A stretch of DNA of 64,000 nt from Microbacterium hydrocarbonoxydans. GTDB lineage: Bacteria > Actinomycetota > Actinomycetes > Actinomycetales > Microbacteriaceae. Each line of letters starts with the position of its first letter. Positions within the stretch are counted from its first letter, which is position 1. The notes under the pieces are model-generated. The model did not search any database and was not told the origin of the DNA. It worked only from the letters and a program-made list of their open reading frames with translations. The translations under genes and the position numbers were made by a program. The stretch is taken from assembly GCF_011752045.1 (NCBI RefSeq), contig NZ_JAAKXW010000001.1, forward strand, positions 1,054,001 to 1,118,000, written 5' to 3'. Shown one piece after another: positions 16,689 through 29,184 of this stretch.

Positions 16689-18602
16689 TCAGGCGTTGGC
16701 GTCCTGGCGCTTGAGCCGGGACGTCTCGCGCGCGCGGATCGTCTGGTCCAGGATCACCTTGCGGATGCGGACCTTCTCGGGCGTGACCTCGACGCATTCG
16801 TCGTCGCGGGCGAACTCCAGGCTCTCCTCGAGCGTGAGCAGACGCGGCGGCGTCATCGACTCGAAGTTGTCGGCGGTGGAGGAGCGCATGTTGGTGAGCT
16901 TCTTCTCCTTCGTGATGTTCACGTCCATGTCATCGGCACGCGAGTTCTCGCCGATGACCATGCCCTCGTAGACCTCTTCGGTGGGCTGCACGAAGAACGA
17001 CATGCGCTCCTGCAGGGCGATCATCGCGAACGGCGTGACGACGCCCTGGCGATCGGCGACGATGGAGCCGTTCTGACGCGTCACGATCTGCCCCGCCCAG
17101 GGCTCGTAGCCGTGCGAGATCGCGTTGGCGATACCGGTGCCGCGGGTGGTGGTGAGGAACTCGCTGCGGAAGCCGATGAGGCCGCGCGAGGGGACGACGA
17201 ACTCCATGCGCACCCAGCCGGTGCCGTGGTTCGTCATGTTCTCCATCCGGCCCTTGCGGTTCGCCAGCAGCTGGGTGATCGCGCCGAGGTGCTCCTCCGG
17301 GGTGTCGATCGTCAGGTGCTCGAAGGGCTCGTAGGTCTTGCCGTCGATCTTCTTCGTGACCACCTGCGGCTTGCCGACGGTGAGCTCGAAGCCCTCGCGT
17401 CGCATGTTCTCGACGAGGATGGCGAGGGCGAGCTCGCCTCGACCCTGCACCTCCCAGGCGTCCGGGCGACCGATGTCGACGACCTTGATCGAGACGTTTC
17501 CGATGAGCTCGCGGTCGAGCCGGTCCTTCACCATGCGGGCGGTGAGCTTGTGCCCCTTGACCTTGCCCATCAGCGGCGAGGTGTTCGTGCCGATGGTCAT
17601 GGAGATGGCGGGGTCGTCGACGGTGATCGCCGGCAGCGGACGGACGTCCTCGGGGTCGGCGATGGTCTCGCCGATCGTGATGTTCTCGAAGCCGGCGATG
17701 GCGACGATGTCGCCGGGGCCGGCCTCCTCGGCCGGGTAGCGCTCGAGGGCGCGGGTCTTGAGCAGCTCCGTGATGCGGGCGTTGCTGGTTGTGCCGTCGG
17801 CACGGACCCAGGCGACCGTCTGCCCCTTCTTCAGCGTGCCGTTGAAGACCCGCAGCAGCGCGAGGCGGCCGAGGAACGGGCTCGAGTCGAGGTTGGTGAC
17901 CCACGCCTGCAGCGGCGCCTCATCGTCGTACGACGGGGCGGGGACGTGCTCGAGGATCGCCTCGAACAGCGGCTCGAGGTCGTCGTTGTCCGGCAGCGAC
18001 CCGTCGGCGGGGCGATTCTGCGATGCCGCACCCGCGCGACCGGAGGCGTAGACCACCGGCACGTCGAGGAGGGCGTCGACGTCGAGGTCGGGCACGTCGT
18101 CGACGAGGTCGGAGGCCAGACCCAGCAGCAGGTCGTGCGCCTCCTCCTCGACCTCGGCGATGCGCGCGTCGGGACGGTCGGTCTTGTTGACCAGGAGGAT
18201 GACGGGGAGCTTCGCCTCGAGCGCCTTGCGCAGCACGAAGCGGGTCTGCGGCAGCGGCCCCTCGGAGGCGTCGACCAGCAGCACCACGCCGTCGACCATC
18301 GACAGGCCGCGCTCGACCTCGCCACCGAAGTCGGCGTGGCCCGGGGTGTCGATCACGTTGATCGTGATCTCCTTGCCGTCGGCGTGCTTGCCCTTGTACG
18401 TGATCGCCGTGTTCTTGGCGAGGATCGTGATGCCCTTCTCGCGCTCGAGGTCGTTCGAGTCCATGGCGCGCTCCTCGACGTGAGCGTGCTCGCCGAACGA
18501 GCCCGTCTGACGGAGCATCGCGTCGACGAGGGTGGTCTTGCCGTGGTCGACGTGAGCGACGATCGCGACGTTTCGGAGGTCTGAGCGGAGGGCGTGCGCC
18601 AT
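16689..18602 (-). CDS. typA: Translational GTPase TypA/BipA
   Basis: 637 residues, close to the family length. G1 [11 protein letters not shown]2/G3 region EREKGITI and DTPGHADF, G4 NKTDRPD, followed by EF-Tu domain II, EF-G-like domains and the BipA C-terminal domain ([38 protein letters not shown]). It binds ribosomes and aids assembly and translation under stress such as cold. The upstream sequence AAGAGGAGGGG is a possible ribosome site region before ATG 18602. Confidence 0.95.
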   Translation of the reverse strand: MAHALRSDLRNVAIVAHVDHGKTTLVDAMLRQTGSFGEHAHVEERAMDSNDLEREKGITILAKNTAITYKGKHADGKEITINVIDTPGHADFGGEVERGLSMVDGVVLLVDASEGPLPQTRFVLRKALEAKLPVILLVNKTDRPDARIAEVEEEAHDLLLGLASDLVDDVPDLDVDALLDVPVVYASGRAGAASQNRPADGSLPDNDDLEPLFEAILEHVPAPSYDDEAPLQAWVTNLDSSPFLGRLALLRVFNGTLKKGQTVAWVRADGTTSNARITELLKTRALERYPAEEAGPGDIVAIAGFENITIGETIADPEDVRPLPAITVDDPAISMTIGTNTSPLMGKVKGHKLTARMVKDRLDRELIGNVSIKVVDIGRPDAWEVQGRGELALAILVENMRREGFELTVGKPQVVTKKIDGKTYEPFEHLTIDTPEEHLGAITQLLANRKGRMENMTNHGTGWVRMEFVVPSRGLIGFRSEFLTTTRGTGIANAISHGYEPWAGQIVTRQNGSIVADRQGVVTPFAMIALQERMSFFVQPTEEVYEGMVIGENSRADDMDVNITKEKKLTNMRSSTADNFESMTPPRLLTLEESLEFARDDECVEVTPEKVRIRKVILDQTIRARETSRLKRQDANA

Positions 18603-18692
18603 GCAGGAGTCCTAAGAGGAGGGGTGGGATGCGCCGGGAAGCCGACGTTCCAGGATACCGTACGGACTCAGCCTGTTCCTGAGCGGTCATCG

Positions 18693-18698
18693 TACGAT
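18693..18698 (+). promoter_or_regulatory. -10 TACGAT of CPBP gene, leaderless
   Basis: TACGAT is followed by 7 nt and GTG 18706. Confidence 0.5.
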
Positions 18699-18705
18699 CG
18701 GGAGC

Positions 18706-19515
18706 GTGACCGGCACAGACCTCTCCCCCACGTCCGTGGGCGCACGGCATCGGGCCCCGGGGCGCACGCGCCTGTGGTGGGAGATCGCGATCGTGCTCGC
18801 CCTCGGCCTCGGCCAGTCCGCGGTGTACGCGATCGTCCAGCTCGCCTACCGTCTCACCGACACCGCGCCGCTCGCGGAGCAGACCGCGACCTTGAACCCG
18901 CCACGCAGCGACCGCGAGATCTTCGACCTGATCTATCAGGTCCTGTCCATCGGCTTCTCGCTCGTGCCCGTCCTGCTGGTCTGCTTCCTGCTCTGGCAGC
19001 GCCGGCGCCCGCATCTCGGCCGGCTGGGTCTCGACGGCACGAGGATGCTGCCGGATGCCGGGCGCGGCTTCCTGCTCGTCCTCGCCATCGGCATCCCGGG
19101 ACTGGGCCTGTATCTCGCGGGGCGTGCTCTCGGCCTGTTCGTGGCCGTGAACCCCGCCGGCCTCGACGCGCACTGGTGGACGGTGCCGGTGCTGCTGCTG
19201 GCCGCGGCGCGCGCCTCGATCTCGGAGGAGTTCGTCGTTCTCGGCTACCTGTTCGCACGGCTGCGGCGGCTCGGCTGGGGCCCGTGGACGATCATCGTCG
19301 CCACCTCGGTGCTGCGCGCCACGTACCACCTGTATCAGGGGCCGGGCGCATTCCTCGGCAATCTGGCCATGGGCCTGCTCTTCGGCTGGCTGTTCCAGCG
19401 CGGCGGCCGGCTGATGCCGTTCCTGGTGGCGCACTTCCTCATCGACACGACGGCGTTCGTGGGCTACCCGTGGGCAGCAGCCGCCTGGCCCGCGCTGTTC
19501 GGGCTGCCCGGCTGA
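18706..19515 (+). CDS. CPBP-family intramembrane protease-like protein
   Basis: 269 residues, about seven to eight membrane segments. CPBP motif 1 is normally EExxxR; here it is SEEFVVLGYLF, so the Arg is Leu. Motif 2 is RATYHLYQGPGAFLGN with His, and motif 3 is VAHFLIDTT with His and Asp. The family includes CAAX-type proteases and bacteriocin immunity proteins. The arginine change leaves catalytic activity open. Divergent from typA. Confidence 0.75.
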   Translation: MTGTDLSPTSVGARHRAPGRTRLWWEIAIVLALGLGQSAVYAIVQLAYRLTDTAPLAEQTATLNPPRSDREIFDLIYQVLSIGFSLVPVLLVCFLLWQRRRPHLGRLGLDGTRMLPDAGRGFLLVLAIGIPGLGLYLAGRALGLFVAVNPAGLDAHWWTVPVLLLAAARASISEEFVVLGYLFARLRRLGWGPWTIIVATSVLRATYHLYQGPGAFLGNLAMGLLFGWLFQRGGRLMPFLVAHFLIDTTAFVGYPWAAAAWPALFGLPG

Positions 19516-19522
19516 GTTCCGC

Positions 19523-19822
19523 TCAGTCGAAGAGGTCGCTGAGCCAGCTCTCCCGCTTGCGCTTGTGCGGGCGCTGCCCGCGGTCGTCGTGGCGCGGCTG
19601 CTCGTAGCGCGGCTGCTCGTAGCGCGGCTGCTCGTAGCGCGGCTGCGTGCCATAGCTCGGCGGCTCGTATGCCTGCGGCTGCGGAGCGGATGCCGAGCGC
19701 TCGATGATCTTGTCGAGCTCGCCGCGGTCGAGCCACACGCCACGGCATTGCGGGCAGTAGTCGATCTCGATGCCGCTGCGCTCGCTCATCACCAGGGTGG
19801 AACCATCTGCGGGACACTGCAT
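19523..19822 (-). CDS. TFIIB-type zinc ribbon protein
   Basis: 99 residues. The N-terminal zf-TFIIB-like domain (MQCPADGSTLVM, then DYCPQCRGVWLDRGELDKII) has Cys 3 and a CxxC pair for a zinc site; residue 6 is Asp where a Cys is usual. The rest is a low-complexity YEQPR repeat and a basic HKRKRE segment ending in WLSDLFD. Function unknown. Convergent with the CPBP gene, with 7 bp between. Confidence 0.8.
   Translation of the reverse strand: MQCPADGSTLVMSERSGIEIDYCPQCRGVWLDRGELDKIIERSASAPQPQAYEPPSYGTQPRYEQPRYEQPRYEQPRHDDRGQRPHKRKRESWLSDLFD
19592..19646 (-). repeat. 15-bp tandem repeat encoding YEQPR
   Basis: Three exact copies of GCGCGGCTGCTCGTA (plus strand 19592-19606, 19607-19621 and 19622-19636) and a partial fourth encode the YEQPR units of the zinc ribbon protein. 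In-frame period; likely to vary between strains. Confidence 0.85.
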
Positions 19823-19868
19823 GCGACGATCCTCCCAGGCTGACCTATGAGGAGCCTCCGCAACGCCC

Positions 19869-20435
19869 TCAGGTGTTCGCGATGAGGACGGCCGCGGTCG
19901 CCCACACTGCGATGACTCCCAGCGCGACGAGCGCCGGCGCGTCCCAGGTGCGGCGGATCGGAGCGGATGCCGCCATCCCGGCGGCCGCGTCCCAGCGGTC
20001 GCGGATCGCTGTGAGGTCGCGCAGACCCGCGGGAGCCTTGGCGGGCTCGTCCTCGTTTCCCCGTGCACGCACGGGCCGGGAACGCGCCGGGCCTCCGTAG
20101 GAGCTGAGCGTCGAGCCGTCCTCCAGCGCGAACTCGAGCTGCCAGCGCAGATCGATGTCGCGCACCCGGTGCCAGCCGAACGTCGTGCGACGGAGGAAGT
20201 TCTGCACGACCGCGCCGTGGTCGTCGATCCGCACCGATGAGGCGAAGCTCAGCTCGTAGACCACCCAGACGATGAGCAGGATCCACGGCGCGAGCAGCAG
20301 CATCTGCCCCCAGCCGGCGCGCACCACTGCGTCGCCGAGGAGGAACAGCGCGAAGAGCACCGTCAGGATCAGGATGACGGGGCCCGAGGACGCACGGAAG
20401 GTCCGTGCGTCCTCGGGGTGTTCCGGCTTCGTCAC
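19869..20435 (-). CDS. PH-domain-like membrane protein
   Basis: 188 residues. Two hydrophobic helices at about 18-36 and 42-60, then a bacterial PH-like domain (SVRIDDHGAVVQNFLRRTTFGWHRVRDIDL, ALEDGSTLSSYGG), and one C-terminal helix (PALVALGVIAVWATAAVLI). The family is common in actinobacteria with no known activity. GTG 20435 is the start; it lies 2 bp downstream of the peptide ABC ATPase gene stop, so it is probably read from the same transcript. Confidence 0.7.
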   Translation of the reverse strand: MTKPEHPEDARTFRASSGPVILILTVLFALFLLGDAVVRAGWGQMLLLAPWILLIVWVVYELSFASSVRIDDHGAVVQNFLRRTTFGWHRVRDIDLRWQLEFALEDGSTLSSYGGPARSRPVRARGNEDEPAKAPAGLRDLTAIRDRWDAAAGMAASAPIRRTWDAPALVALGVIAVWATAAVLIANT

Positions 20436-20437
20436 CG

Positions 20438-22111
20438 TCAGCGGCCGCCGAGAGTGATCGACGCTCCCGGGATGGCCTGGAGCAGGCGCTCCGTGTACTC
20501 CTCCTGCGGGTTGGCGAAGATCTCGTCGACAGTGCCCTGCTCGACGACGCGGCCCTTCTCCATCACGCAGACGAGATCGCTCGACACGCGCACGACCGCG
20601 AGGTCGTGGGTGATGAACAGGTACGTCAGGTCGAGCTCCGACTGCAGGTCGGCGAGCAGCTTCAGGATCTGGTCCTGCACCAGCACGTCGAGCGCGGACA
20701 CGGCCTCGTCGAGCACGACGATGTCGGGCTTCAGCGCGAGCGCACGGGCGATCGCGACGCGCTGGCGCTGGCCACCCGAGAGCTCGTTCGGATAGCGGGT
20801 GGCCAGTGCGCGCGGCAGGGCGACCTGGTCGAGGAGCTCCTCGACCCGCGCGCGCTGCGAAGCGCGGTCTCCGACGCTGTGGATCTGCAGCGGCTCGGCG
20901 ATGGTGTTCCCGATGTTCCGCAGCGGATCCAGCGATCCGTACGGGTCCTGGAACACCGGCTGCATCCGCCGCCGCAGCCCGAACGCCTGCGCGTTCGACA
21001 GCCGCGAGACGTCCTTGCCGTCGATCTCGATCGTGCCGCTGGTCGGCTCCTCGAGCTTGAGGACCATCTTCGCCACGGTCGACTTCCCGGAGCCCGACTC
21101 CCCCACCAGCGCGAGGGTCTTGCCCTTCGGGATCTCGAAGCTGACGTCGTCGACGGCGCGGAAGGCCTCGCTGCGGAAGCCGCCCTGGCGGATCCGGTAG
21201 TCCTTCGTGAGGCCGGAGACGCGCACGGTCGGCGGGATGTCGGCGAGGTCCTCGAGCGTCTCGATGCCCCGATCCTCCACCACAGCCTGGATGCGCTGCG
21301 ACGCGATGCTGGGCGCCGCGCCGACGAGCCGCTTGGTGTACGGATGCTGCGGATCCTCGAGGATCTGCCGGCTCGGGCCCGCCTCGACGATGTTCCCGTT
21401 GTTCATCACGATGATCTTCTCTGCGCGCTCGGCAGCGAGGCCGAGGTCGTGCGTGATGAGGAGCACCGAGGTGCCCTTGTCGCGCGTGAGAGAGGCCATG
21501 TGATCGAGGATCACCCGCTGGACGGTGACGTCCAGCGCCGAGGTCGGCTCATCGGCGATCAGCAGCTTCGGGTCGGCCGCGAGGCCGATGCCGATCAGCG
21601 CGCGCTGGCGCATGCCGCCGGAGAACTGATGCGGGAACTGGTGCAGGCGCCGCTCGGCATCCGCGAGCCCCGCCTGCTTCAGAACCTCGATCGCGCGCTC
21701 CCTGACCGCGGCGCGGCCCTGCGCGATGCCGTTGGCCCTGATGGCCTCCTTGACCTGGAAGCCGATGCTCCACACCGGGTTCAGGTTCGACATCGGATCC
21801 TGCGGGACGAAGCCGATGTCCCGGCCGCGCACCCCCTCCATCGCGGTGCGGCCGAGCGTCGTCAGCTCACGCCCGTCGAGGGTGATCGATCCGCCGGTGA
21901 TGGTTCCGGTTCCCGGCAGGAGGTTCACGATGGCGGTCGCCGTCGTGGACTTGCCGGAACCCGACTCTCCCACGATCGCCACGGTCTCGCCGGGGTAGAT
22001 GTCGAAGCTCGCTCCGTGGAGCACTTCCTTCGCGCCCTCCTGCGTGCGGAACGCGACCTTGAGGTCGCGCACGCTCAGCAGCGGGATCCGTGCGGCTGCG
22101 TTATCGCTCAT
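20438..22111 (-). CDS. Peptide ABC transporter, double ATP-binding protein (DppD-DppF fusion)
   Basis: 557 residues with two complete ABC domains. First half: [36 protein letters not shown]. Second half: [36 protein letters not shown]. Each half has the oligopeptide C-terminal segment ([26 protein letters not shown]). It powers uptake of peptides or nickel-type ligands through the two permeases. It overlaps the upstream permease gene by 4 nt. Confidence 0.93.
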   Translation of the reverse strand: MSDNAAARIPLLSVRDLKVAFRTQEGAKEVLHGASFDIYPGETVAIVGESGSGKSTTATAIVNLLPGTGTITGGSITLDGRELTTLGRTAMEGVRGRDIGFVPQDPMSNLNPVWSIGFQVKEAIRANGIAQGRAAVRERAIEVLKQAGLADAERRLHQFPHQFSGGMRQRALIGIGLAADPKLLIADEPTSALDVTVQRVILDHMASLTRDKGTSVLLITHDLGLAAERAEKIIVMNNGNIVEAGPSRQILEDPQHPYTKRLVGAAPSIASQRIQAVVEDRGIETLEDLADIPPTVRVSGLTKDYRIRQGGFRSEAFRAVDDVSFEIPKGKTLALVGESGSGKSTVAKMVLKLEEPTSGTIEIDGKDVSRLSNAQAFGLRRRMQPVFQDPYGSLDPLRNIGNTIAEPLQIHSVGDRASQRARVEELLDQVALPRALATRYPNELSGGQRQRVAIARALALKPDIVVLDEAVSALDVLVQDQILKLLADLQSELDLTYLFITHDLAVVRVSSDLVCVMEKGRVVEQGTVDEIFANPQEEYTERLLQAIPGASITLGGR

Positions 22112-23049
22112 CGACGCGCCCTCGCCTTCGGGTCGAGGGCGTCTCGGATGAGCTCACCCAGGGTCACGAACGCGAGCACCGCGAGGGTGAGCGCGATCGA
22201 CGGATAGATGAGCGCCATCGGAGCGACGCGGAGCGACGCCTGCGCCGCGCCGATGTCGAGTCCCCACGACATCACGCTGCTTCCGAGACCGACGCCGAGG
22301 AACGACAGGGTCGCCTCCGCGACGATGGAAGCGGCGAGGCTGAGCGTGGTCACGACGAGCAGCGGCGCGAGAGCGTTCGGGATGACGTGCCCGATGAGCG
22401 TGCCGAACTTGGAGCGTCCGAGCGCGCGGGATGCCACGACGAAGTCCGCCTGCCGCACCCTCAGAACCTCGGCGCGCACGACGCGGGCGGTCGACGCCCA
22501 GGCGAAGCCTCCGATCGCAAGGGCCAGCACCGGCACCGACCGGTACTGCGAGAAGACCGTCATCACGACGACGGCCGCGAGGATGTACGGGATCGCGAAG
22601 AAGATGTCACCGACCCGGGAGAGGAACGAGTCGAGCCAGCCTCCGTAGAAGCCCGCCAGCGCACCCATGATGAGCCCCAGCACGGAGGAGATCAGGGTGG
22701 CGAGCAGACCGACGGAGAGCGAGGTCTGAGCACCCCAGATGATGCGCGCGTAGATGTCGCAGCCCTGGAAGGTGTACCCGAGCGGATGACCGGCTGCGGG
22801 ACCGTCGTTGCTGTACTGCAGTTCGCAGGCCCGCGGGTCGACCGAGGTGAACAGAGTCGGCCAGAGCGCCATCACGAGGAAGAAGACGGCGAGGACGACG
22901 GATGCCCAGAACAGCGGGCGACGCCGGAGGTCGACCCAGGCGTCCCGCCAGAGGTTGCTCGGCTTCTCCGCGACCCGGACCACGTCGACCGCGATGCTCT
23001 CGGTCTCGACCGGAGCGACGTAATGATGCTGAGTTGTGGGGTCAGGCAT
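22108..23049 (-). CDS. Peptide ABC transporter permease (DppC-like)
   Basis: 313 residues from ATG 23049 (MPDPTTQHHY). An N-terminal OppC_N-type segment is followed by six membrane helices in total and the permease EAA-like loop (ASRALGRSKFGTLIGHVIPNALAPLLV). It overlaps the preceding permease gene by 8 nt and the following ATPase gene by 4 nt. The upstream in-frame ATG (23076) lies inside the dppB-like gene and is less likely. Confidence 0.9.
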   Translation of the reverse strand: MPDPTTQHHYVAPVETESIAVDVVRVAEKPSNLWRDAWVDLRRRPLFWASVVLAVFFLVMALWPTLFTSVDPRACELQYSNDGPAAGHPLGYTFQGCDIYARIIWGAQTSLSVGLLATLISSVLGLIMGALAGFYGGWLDSFLSRVGDIFFAIPYILAAVVVMTVFSQYRSVPVLALAIGGFAWASTARVVRAEVLRVRQADFVVASRALGRSKFGTLIGHVIPNALAPLLVVTTLSLAASIVAEATLSFLGVGLGSSVMSWGLDIGAAQASLRVAPMALIYPSIALTLAVLAFVTLGELIRDALDPKARARR

Positions 23050-23968
23050 AGCGGATCCTTGGGTCGAGCAGACCATAGAGCAGGTCGATGACGAGGTTCA
23101 CCAGGACGTACAGGATCACGAACACCGTGACGAAGGAGACCACGGTCGGTCCTTCGTTGCGGATCGCGGCGTTGTACAGCGTGTTGCCGACGCCGGGGAC
23201 GTTGAAGATCGCCTCGGTGACGGTCGCGCCGACGAGCAGCACGCCGAAGTTGGTGGCCGAGTTCGTGATCACCGGGATCAGCGAGTTGCGCAGCACGTGC
23301 ACCGGGATCACGCGACCGCGTGAGAGACCCTTGCTGTAGGCGGTGCGCACCCAGTCCTGGTTGAGGGTGTCGATCACCGAGCTGCGCATCAGGCGCATGC
23401 TCACCGCGTACAGGCTGAAGCCGAGCACGATCGCCGGCAGCCACAGACCGCCCCAGTCGTTGTCGGAACCGACCGTGGGCTTGAAAAGGCCCCACTGGAT
23501 CGCGAGGAAGTACTGCGCGAGGAACGCCACGACGAAGATCGGGATGGCGATCGCGACGAGCGCGATGATCAGCGCGACGTGGTCGAACAGCTTGCCCTTG
23601 CGGAGCGCAGAGATGGTTCCGATGATGATGGCGAGCGTGAACTCGATCCCGATCGACATCACCGCGAGCCGTCCCGTGACCGGGAGCGTCTCCGCGAGCA
23701 CGGCCGAGACGGGTCGACCCGAGAACGTGTCCCCGAGGTTCCCCGTGAACACGCCGCTGATGTAGTACCAGTACTGGACGATGAACGGGTCGTTCAGGTG
23801 GTAGTGCTCGCGCAGCTGCTCGACGACCGCCGGGTTCGGGGTGCGGTCGCCGAAGAGCGCGAGGATCGGGTCGCCGGGCATGGCGAACACGAGGAAGTAG
23901 ATGAGCAGGGTGGCTCCGAAGAACACCGGAATCACCTGCAGGAGACGTCTCAGGATATAACCGAGCAT
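23042..23968 (-). CDS. Peptide ABC transporter permease (DppB-like)
   Basis: 308 residues, six membrane helices. Typical DppB start (MLGYILRRLLQVIPVFFGATLLIYFLV) and conserved loop (AYSKGLSRGRVIPVHVLRNSLIPVIT). First permease of the operon, separated from the solute-binding gene by a 105-bp gap with a 17-bp hairpin. Confidence 0.92.
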   Translation of the reverse strand: MLGYILRRLLQVIPVFFGATLLIYFLVFAMPGDPILALFGDRTPNPAVVEQLREHYHLNDPFIVQYWYYISGVFTGNLGDTFSGRPVSAVLAETLPVTGRLAVMSIGIEFTLAIIIGTISALRKGKLFDHVALIIALVAIAIPIFVVAFLAQYFLAIQWGLFKPTVGSDNDWGGLWLPAIVLGFSLYAVSMRLMRSSVIDTLNQDWVRTAYSKGLSRGRVIPVHVLRNSLIPVITNSATNFGVLLVGATVTEAIFNVPGVGNTLYNAAIRNEGPTVVSFVTVFVILYVLVNLVIDLLYGLLDPRIRYA

Positions 23969-24016
23969 CAGTTGTCCCGTCGGGTCAGGAGGCGAGGAAG
24001 TCGTGACGGATACAGC

Positions 24017-24055
24017 CTGTGAGGCGGTGACGAAAGAATCGTCACCGCCTCACAG
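24017..24055 (-). terminator. Perfect 17-bp hairpin between binding protein and permease genes
   Basis: Arms 24017-24033 and 24039-24055 around the loop AAGAA. Read after the solute-binding gene and before the permeases, it probably acts as an attenuator or mRNA-stabilising end that keeps the binding protein in excess. Confidence 0.7.
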
Positions 24056-24073
24056 GGTGAGTATCGTCAGACT

Positions 24074-25708
24074 TTACTCGCCGGCCTTCGTGACCTGGTA
24101 GAGGATCGGCCAGGTGTCCCAGCCGAACTCCACGTTCTCGACGTCCTCACCCCAGGCGCCCATGGCGTTGGTGTACCAGAGCGGGATGGCCGGGAGGTCC
24201 TGGAACAGGATCTCCTGCGCCTGCTGGAACTTCTCGATGCCGGCCTCGACGTCCGGAGCCGCCGCACCCTCGTCCAGGAGAGCGTCGAACTCGGGGTTCG
24301 AGTAGTCGCCGTCGTTCGAGCCTGCGCCCGTGCCGAAGATCGGGCCGAGGCCGTTGAACATCGACGGGTAGTCGAACTGCCAGCCGGTCCGGAAGGCGGT
24401 GGTCGACTGACGCTCGGTGATCAGCGTGCGGTGCTCGGCGAAGGTCGGGATCGGCTTGCCGGCCGCCTCGATGCCGAGGTTGTTCTTGATCTGGTTCGCG
24501 ACTGCGTCGACCCAGCCCTGGTTCGGGCCGTCGGCGTTGTACTGGATCTCGAAGGATCCGGTCCACGGGGCGATGGCGTCGGCCTCGGCCCACAGCTCCT
24601 TGGCCTTGTCCGCGTCGAACTCGAGCACCTCGGAACCGGGGATGTCCTCGGAGTAGCCGTCGATCACCGGCGAGGTGAAGTCCTTCGCCGGGGTGCGGGT
24701 GCCGTTGAAGACGACGTCGGTGATCTCCTCGCGGTTGATCGCGTGCGAGATCGCGGCGCGGCGCAGCTGACCCTCCTCACCGCTGAAGTGCTCGAGGCGC
24801 TCCGGAATGGTGATCGTGGCGTTCGCGGCAGCCGGCTGGTTGACCGTGCGGCCCTCGAAGTCGGTCTCGAACGTCTGCAGCGCGCTGTCCGGGATCTCCT
24901 GGATGATGTCCAGGTCGCCGCCCTGCAGGTCGGCGTAGGCGGCGTCGGTCGACGCGTAGAGGATCATGTCCACGCCGCCGTTCTGCGCCTCGCGGGGGCC
25001 GGTGTAGTCCTCGTTCTTGACGAGGTCGATGCGCACATTGTGCTGCCAGGCACCCTCCTCCTCGAACTTGTACGGACCGTTGCCGACCGGGTTCTCGCCG
25101 AAGGCCTCGAGGTCCTCCCACGCGGAGGCCGGCAGCGGGAAGTATGCCGTGTAGCCCAGTCGGAGCGGGAAGTCGGACTCCGGCTGCTTCAGCTTGACCG
25201 TGAAGGTCAGGTCGTCGACGACCTCGAGACCGGACAGCTCGGGGACGTTCTCGTCGTACGAGAAGCCCTCGATGGAGTCGAAGAAGTAGCTCGAGAGCTG
25301 CGCGTTGTCGAGCGCTGCGCCGTAGTTCCACGCCTTGACGAACGACTCGGCGTCGACCGGGTCGCCGTTCGTGAAGGTCTGGTCCGGCTTGATCTTGATC
25401 GTGTAGGTCTGCGCGTCCTCGGTCTCGATGGACTCGGCGAGGTCGTTGTGCACGGCGCCCTCGGCGTCGTAGTACACCAGACCGGCGAAGATGCTCTGCA
25501 GCACCAGGCCACCGCCCACCTCGTTGGTGTTCGTCGGGATCAGCGGGTTCTGCGGTTCGGTGTTGTTGACCGAGATGACGGCGGTGGGATCACCGGACGA
25601 GGTGTCATCCCCGGGTTCCGGGCTTCCGCCGGCCGAGCATCCGGCGAGCGCCAGGGCCCCGATCGCGAAGAGTGCGGTGCCCGCGAGGGCGATCTTGTTC
25701 CGCTTCAC
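24074..25708 (-). CDS. Peptide ABC transporter solute-binding lipoprotein (family 5)
   Basis: 544 residues. Signal peptide with lipobox LAGC (lipidated Cys 24), then the SBP_bac_5 fold: the region SVNNTEPQNPLIPTNTNEVG, later YDAEGAVHNDLAESIE, and GNGPYKFEE. It captures peptides outside the membrane for the permeases next to it. GTG 25708 is preceded by AGGAGGACACAA, a strong ribosome site. The upstream gap (25709-25855) probably holds the promoter; TAGTCT near 25770 is a candidate -10. Confidence 0.92.
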   Translation of the reverse strand: MKRNKIALAGTALFAIGALALAGCSAGGSPEPGDDTSSGDPTAVISVNNTEPQNPLIPTNTNEVGGGLVLQSIFAGLVYYDAEGAVHNDLAESIETEDAQTYTIKIKPDQTFTNGDPVDAESFVKAWNYGAALDNAQLSSYFFDSIEGFSYDENVPELSGLEVVDDLTFTVKLKQPESDFPLRLGYTAYFPLPASAWEDLEAFGENPVGNGPYKFEEEGAWQHNVRIDLVKNEDYTGPREAQNGGVDMILYASTDAAYADLQGGDLDIIQEIPDSALQTFETDFEGRTVNQPAAANATITIPERLEHFSGEEGQLRRAAISHAINREEITDVVFNGTRTPAKDFTSPVIDGYSEDIPGSEVLEFDADKAKELWAEADAIAPWTGSFEIQYNADGPNQGWVDAVANQIKNNLGIEAAGKPIPTFAEHRTLITERQSTTAFRTGWQFDYPSMFNGLGPIFGTGAGSNDGDYSNPEFDALLDEGAAAPDVEAGIEKFQQAQEILFQDLPAIPLWYTNAMGAWGEDVENVEFGWDTWPILYQVTKAGE

Positions 25709-25855
25709 TTGTGTCCTCCTGTTGGACGATCAGACTGCGCGCTCATCGTCGAGCGCGAAGGGATAGTTGAGACTAACCCGTGCCGGGACCCACTCCTAAC
25801 AGAGTGAATGAACCGTTACTGAGTGGTGATCAAAGGCTTTCGTCTGGTACACCAA

Positions 25856-25896
25856 ACGGCGCCGTGCACACCCGCTCCGGGTGTGCACGGCGCCGT
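25856..25896 (-). terminator. Perfect 19-bp hairpin after gcvP
   Basis: Arms 25856-25874 (ACGGCGCCGTGCACACCCG) and 25878-25896 around CTC. It starts 18 bp after the gcvP stop on the minus strand and separates it from the peptide transporter promoter. Confidence 0.8.
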
Positions 25897-25913
25897 CTCC
25901 GATCAGGGTGCGT

Positions 25914-28799
<2,886 letters not shown>

Positions 28800-28806
28800 T
28801 TGGGGA

Positions 28807-29184
28807 TCAGCCCTCCGTGTGCGCGACGTAGGCGTCGCGGTCGAGCAGTCCGTCGAGCGCGCCGTCGGCGACCTCGACCTTGATGAGCCACGCGTCCTCG
28901 AACGGCGAGGAGTTCAGCAGCGCCGGGTCGTCGACGACGGCCTGGTTGATCTCGGTCACCGTGCCGGCCACGGGGGCGTAGAGCTCGGAGACCGACTTGG
29001 TGGACTCCGCCTCGCCGAACACGTCGCCGCGGGAGAACGCGGTGCCGACGGCGGGAAGCTCCACGAAGACGATGTCGCCGAGGGCGTCAGCCGCGAAGTC
29101 GGTGATGCCGACGGTCGCCACGGCGCCGTCGAGCGCGACCCACTCGTGCTCTTCGCTGTACTTGAGGGTGGTCAGATCGGTCAT
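28807..29184 (-). CDS. gcvH: Glycine cleavage system H protein
   Basis: 125 residues, lipoyl-carrier fold. The lipoylation site is Lys 63 in [15 protein letters not shown]. It shuttles the aminomethyl group between P-, T- and L-proteins. The start overlaps the gcvT stop by 4 nt (ATGA). Confidence 0.96.
   Translation of the reverse strand: MTDLTTLKYSEEHEWVALDGAVATVGITDFAADALGDIVFVELPAVGTAFSRGDVFGEAESTKSVSELYAPVAGTVTEINQAVVDDPALLNSSPFEDAWLIKVEVADGALDGLLDRDAYVAHTEG

Noticed and set aside
19592..19646. CRISPR-like repeat array
   Set aside because: Units are 15 bp without spacers and are in frame in a coding region.
20405..22207. Long plus-strand open frame opposite the peptide ABC ATPase
   Set aside because: It is the antisense of a clear ATPase gene and has the Arg/Asp/Glu/Gly-rich composition typical of GC-rich shadows. 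The same applies to the long frames opposite gcvP, typA, rmuC and others.
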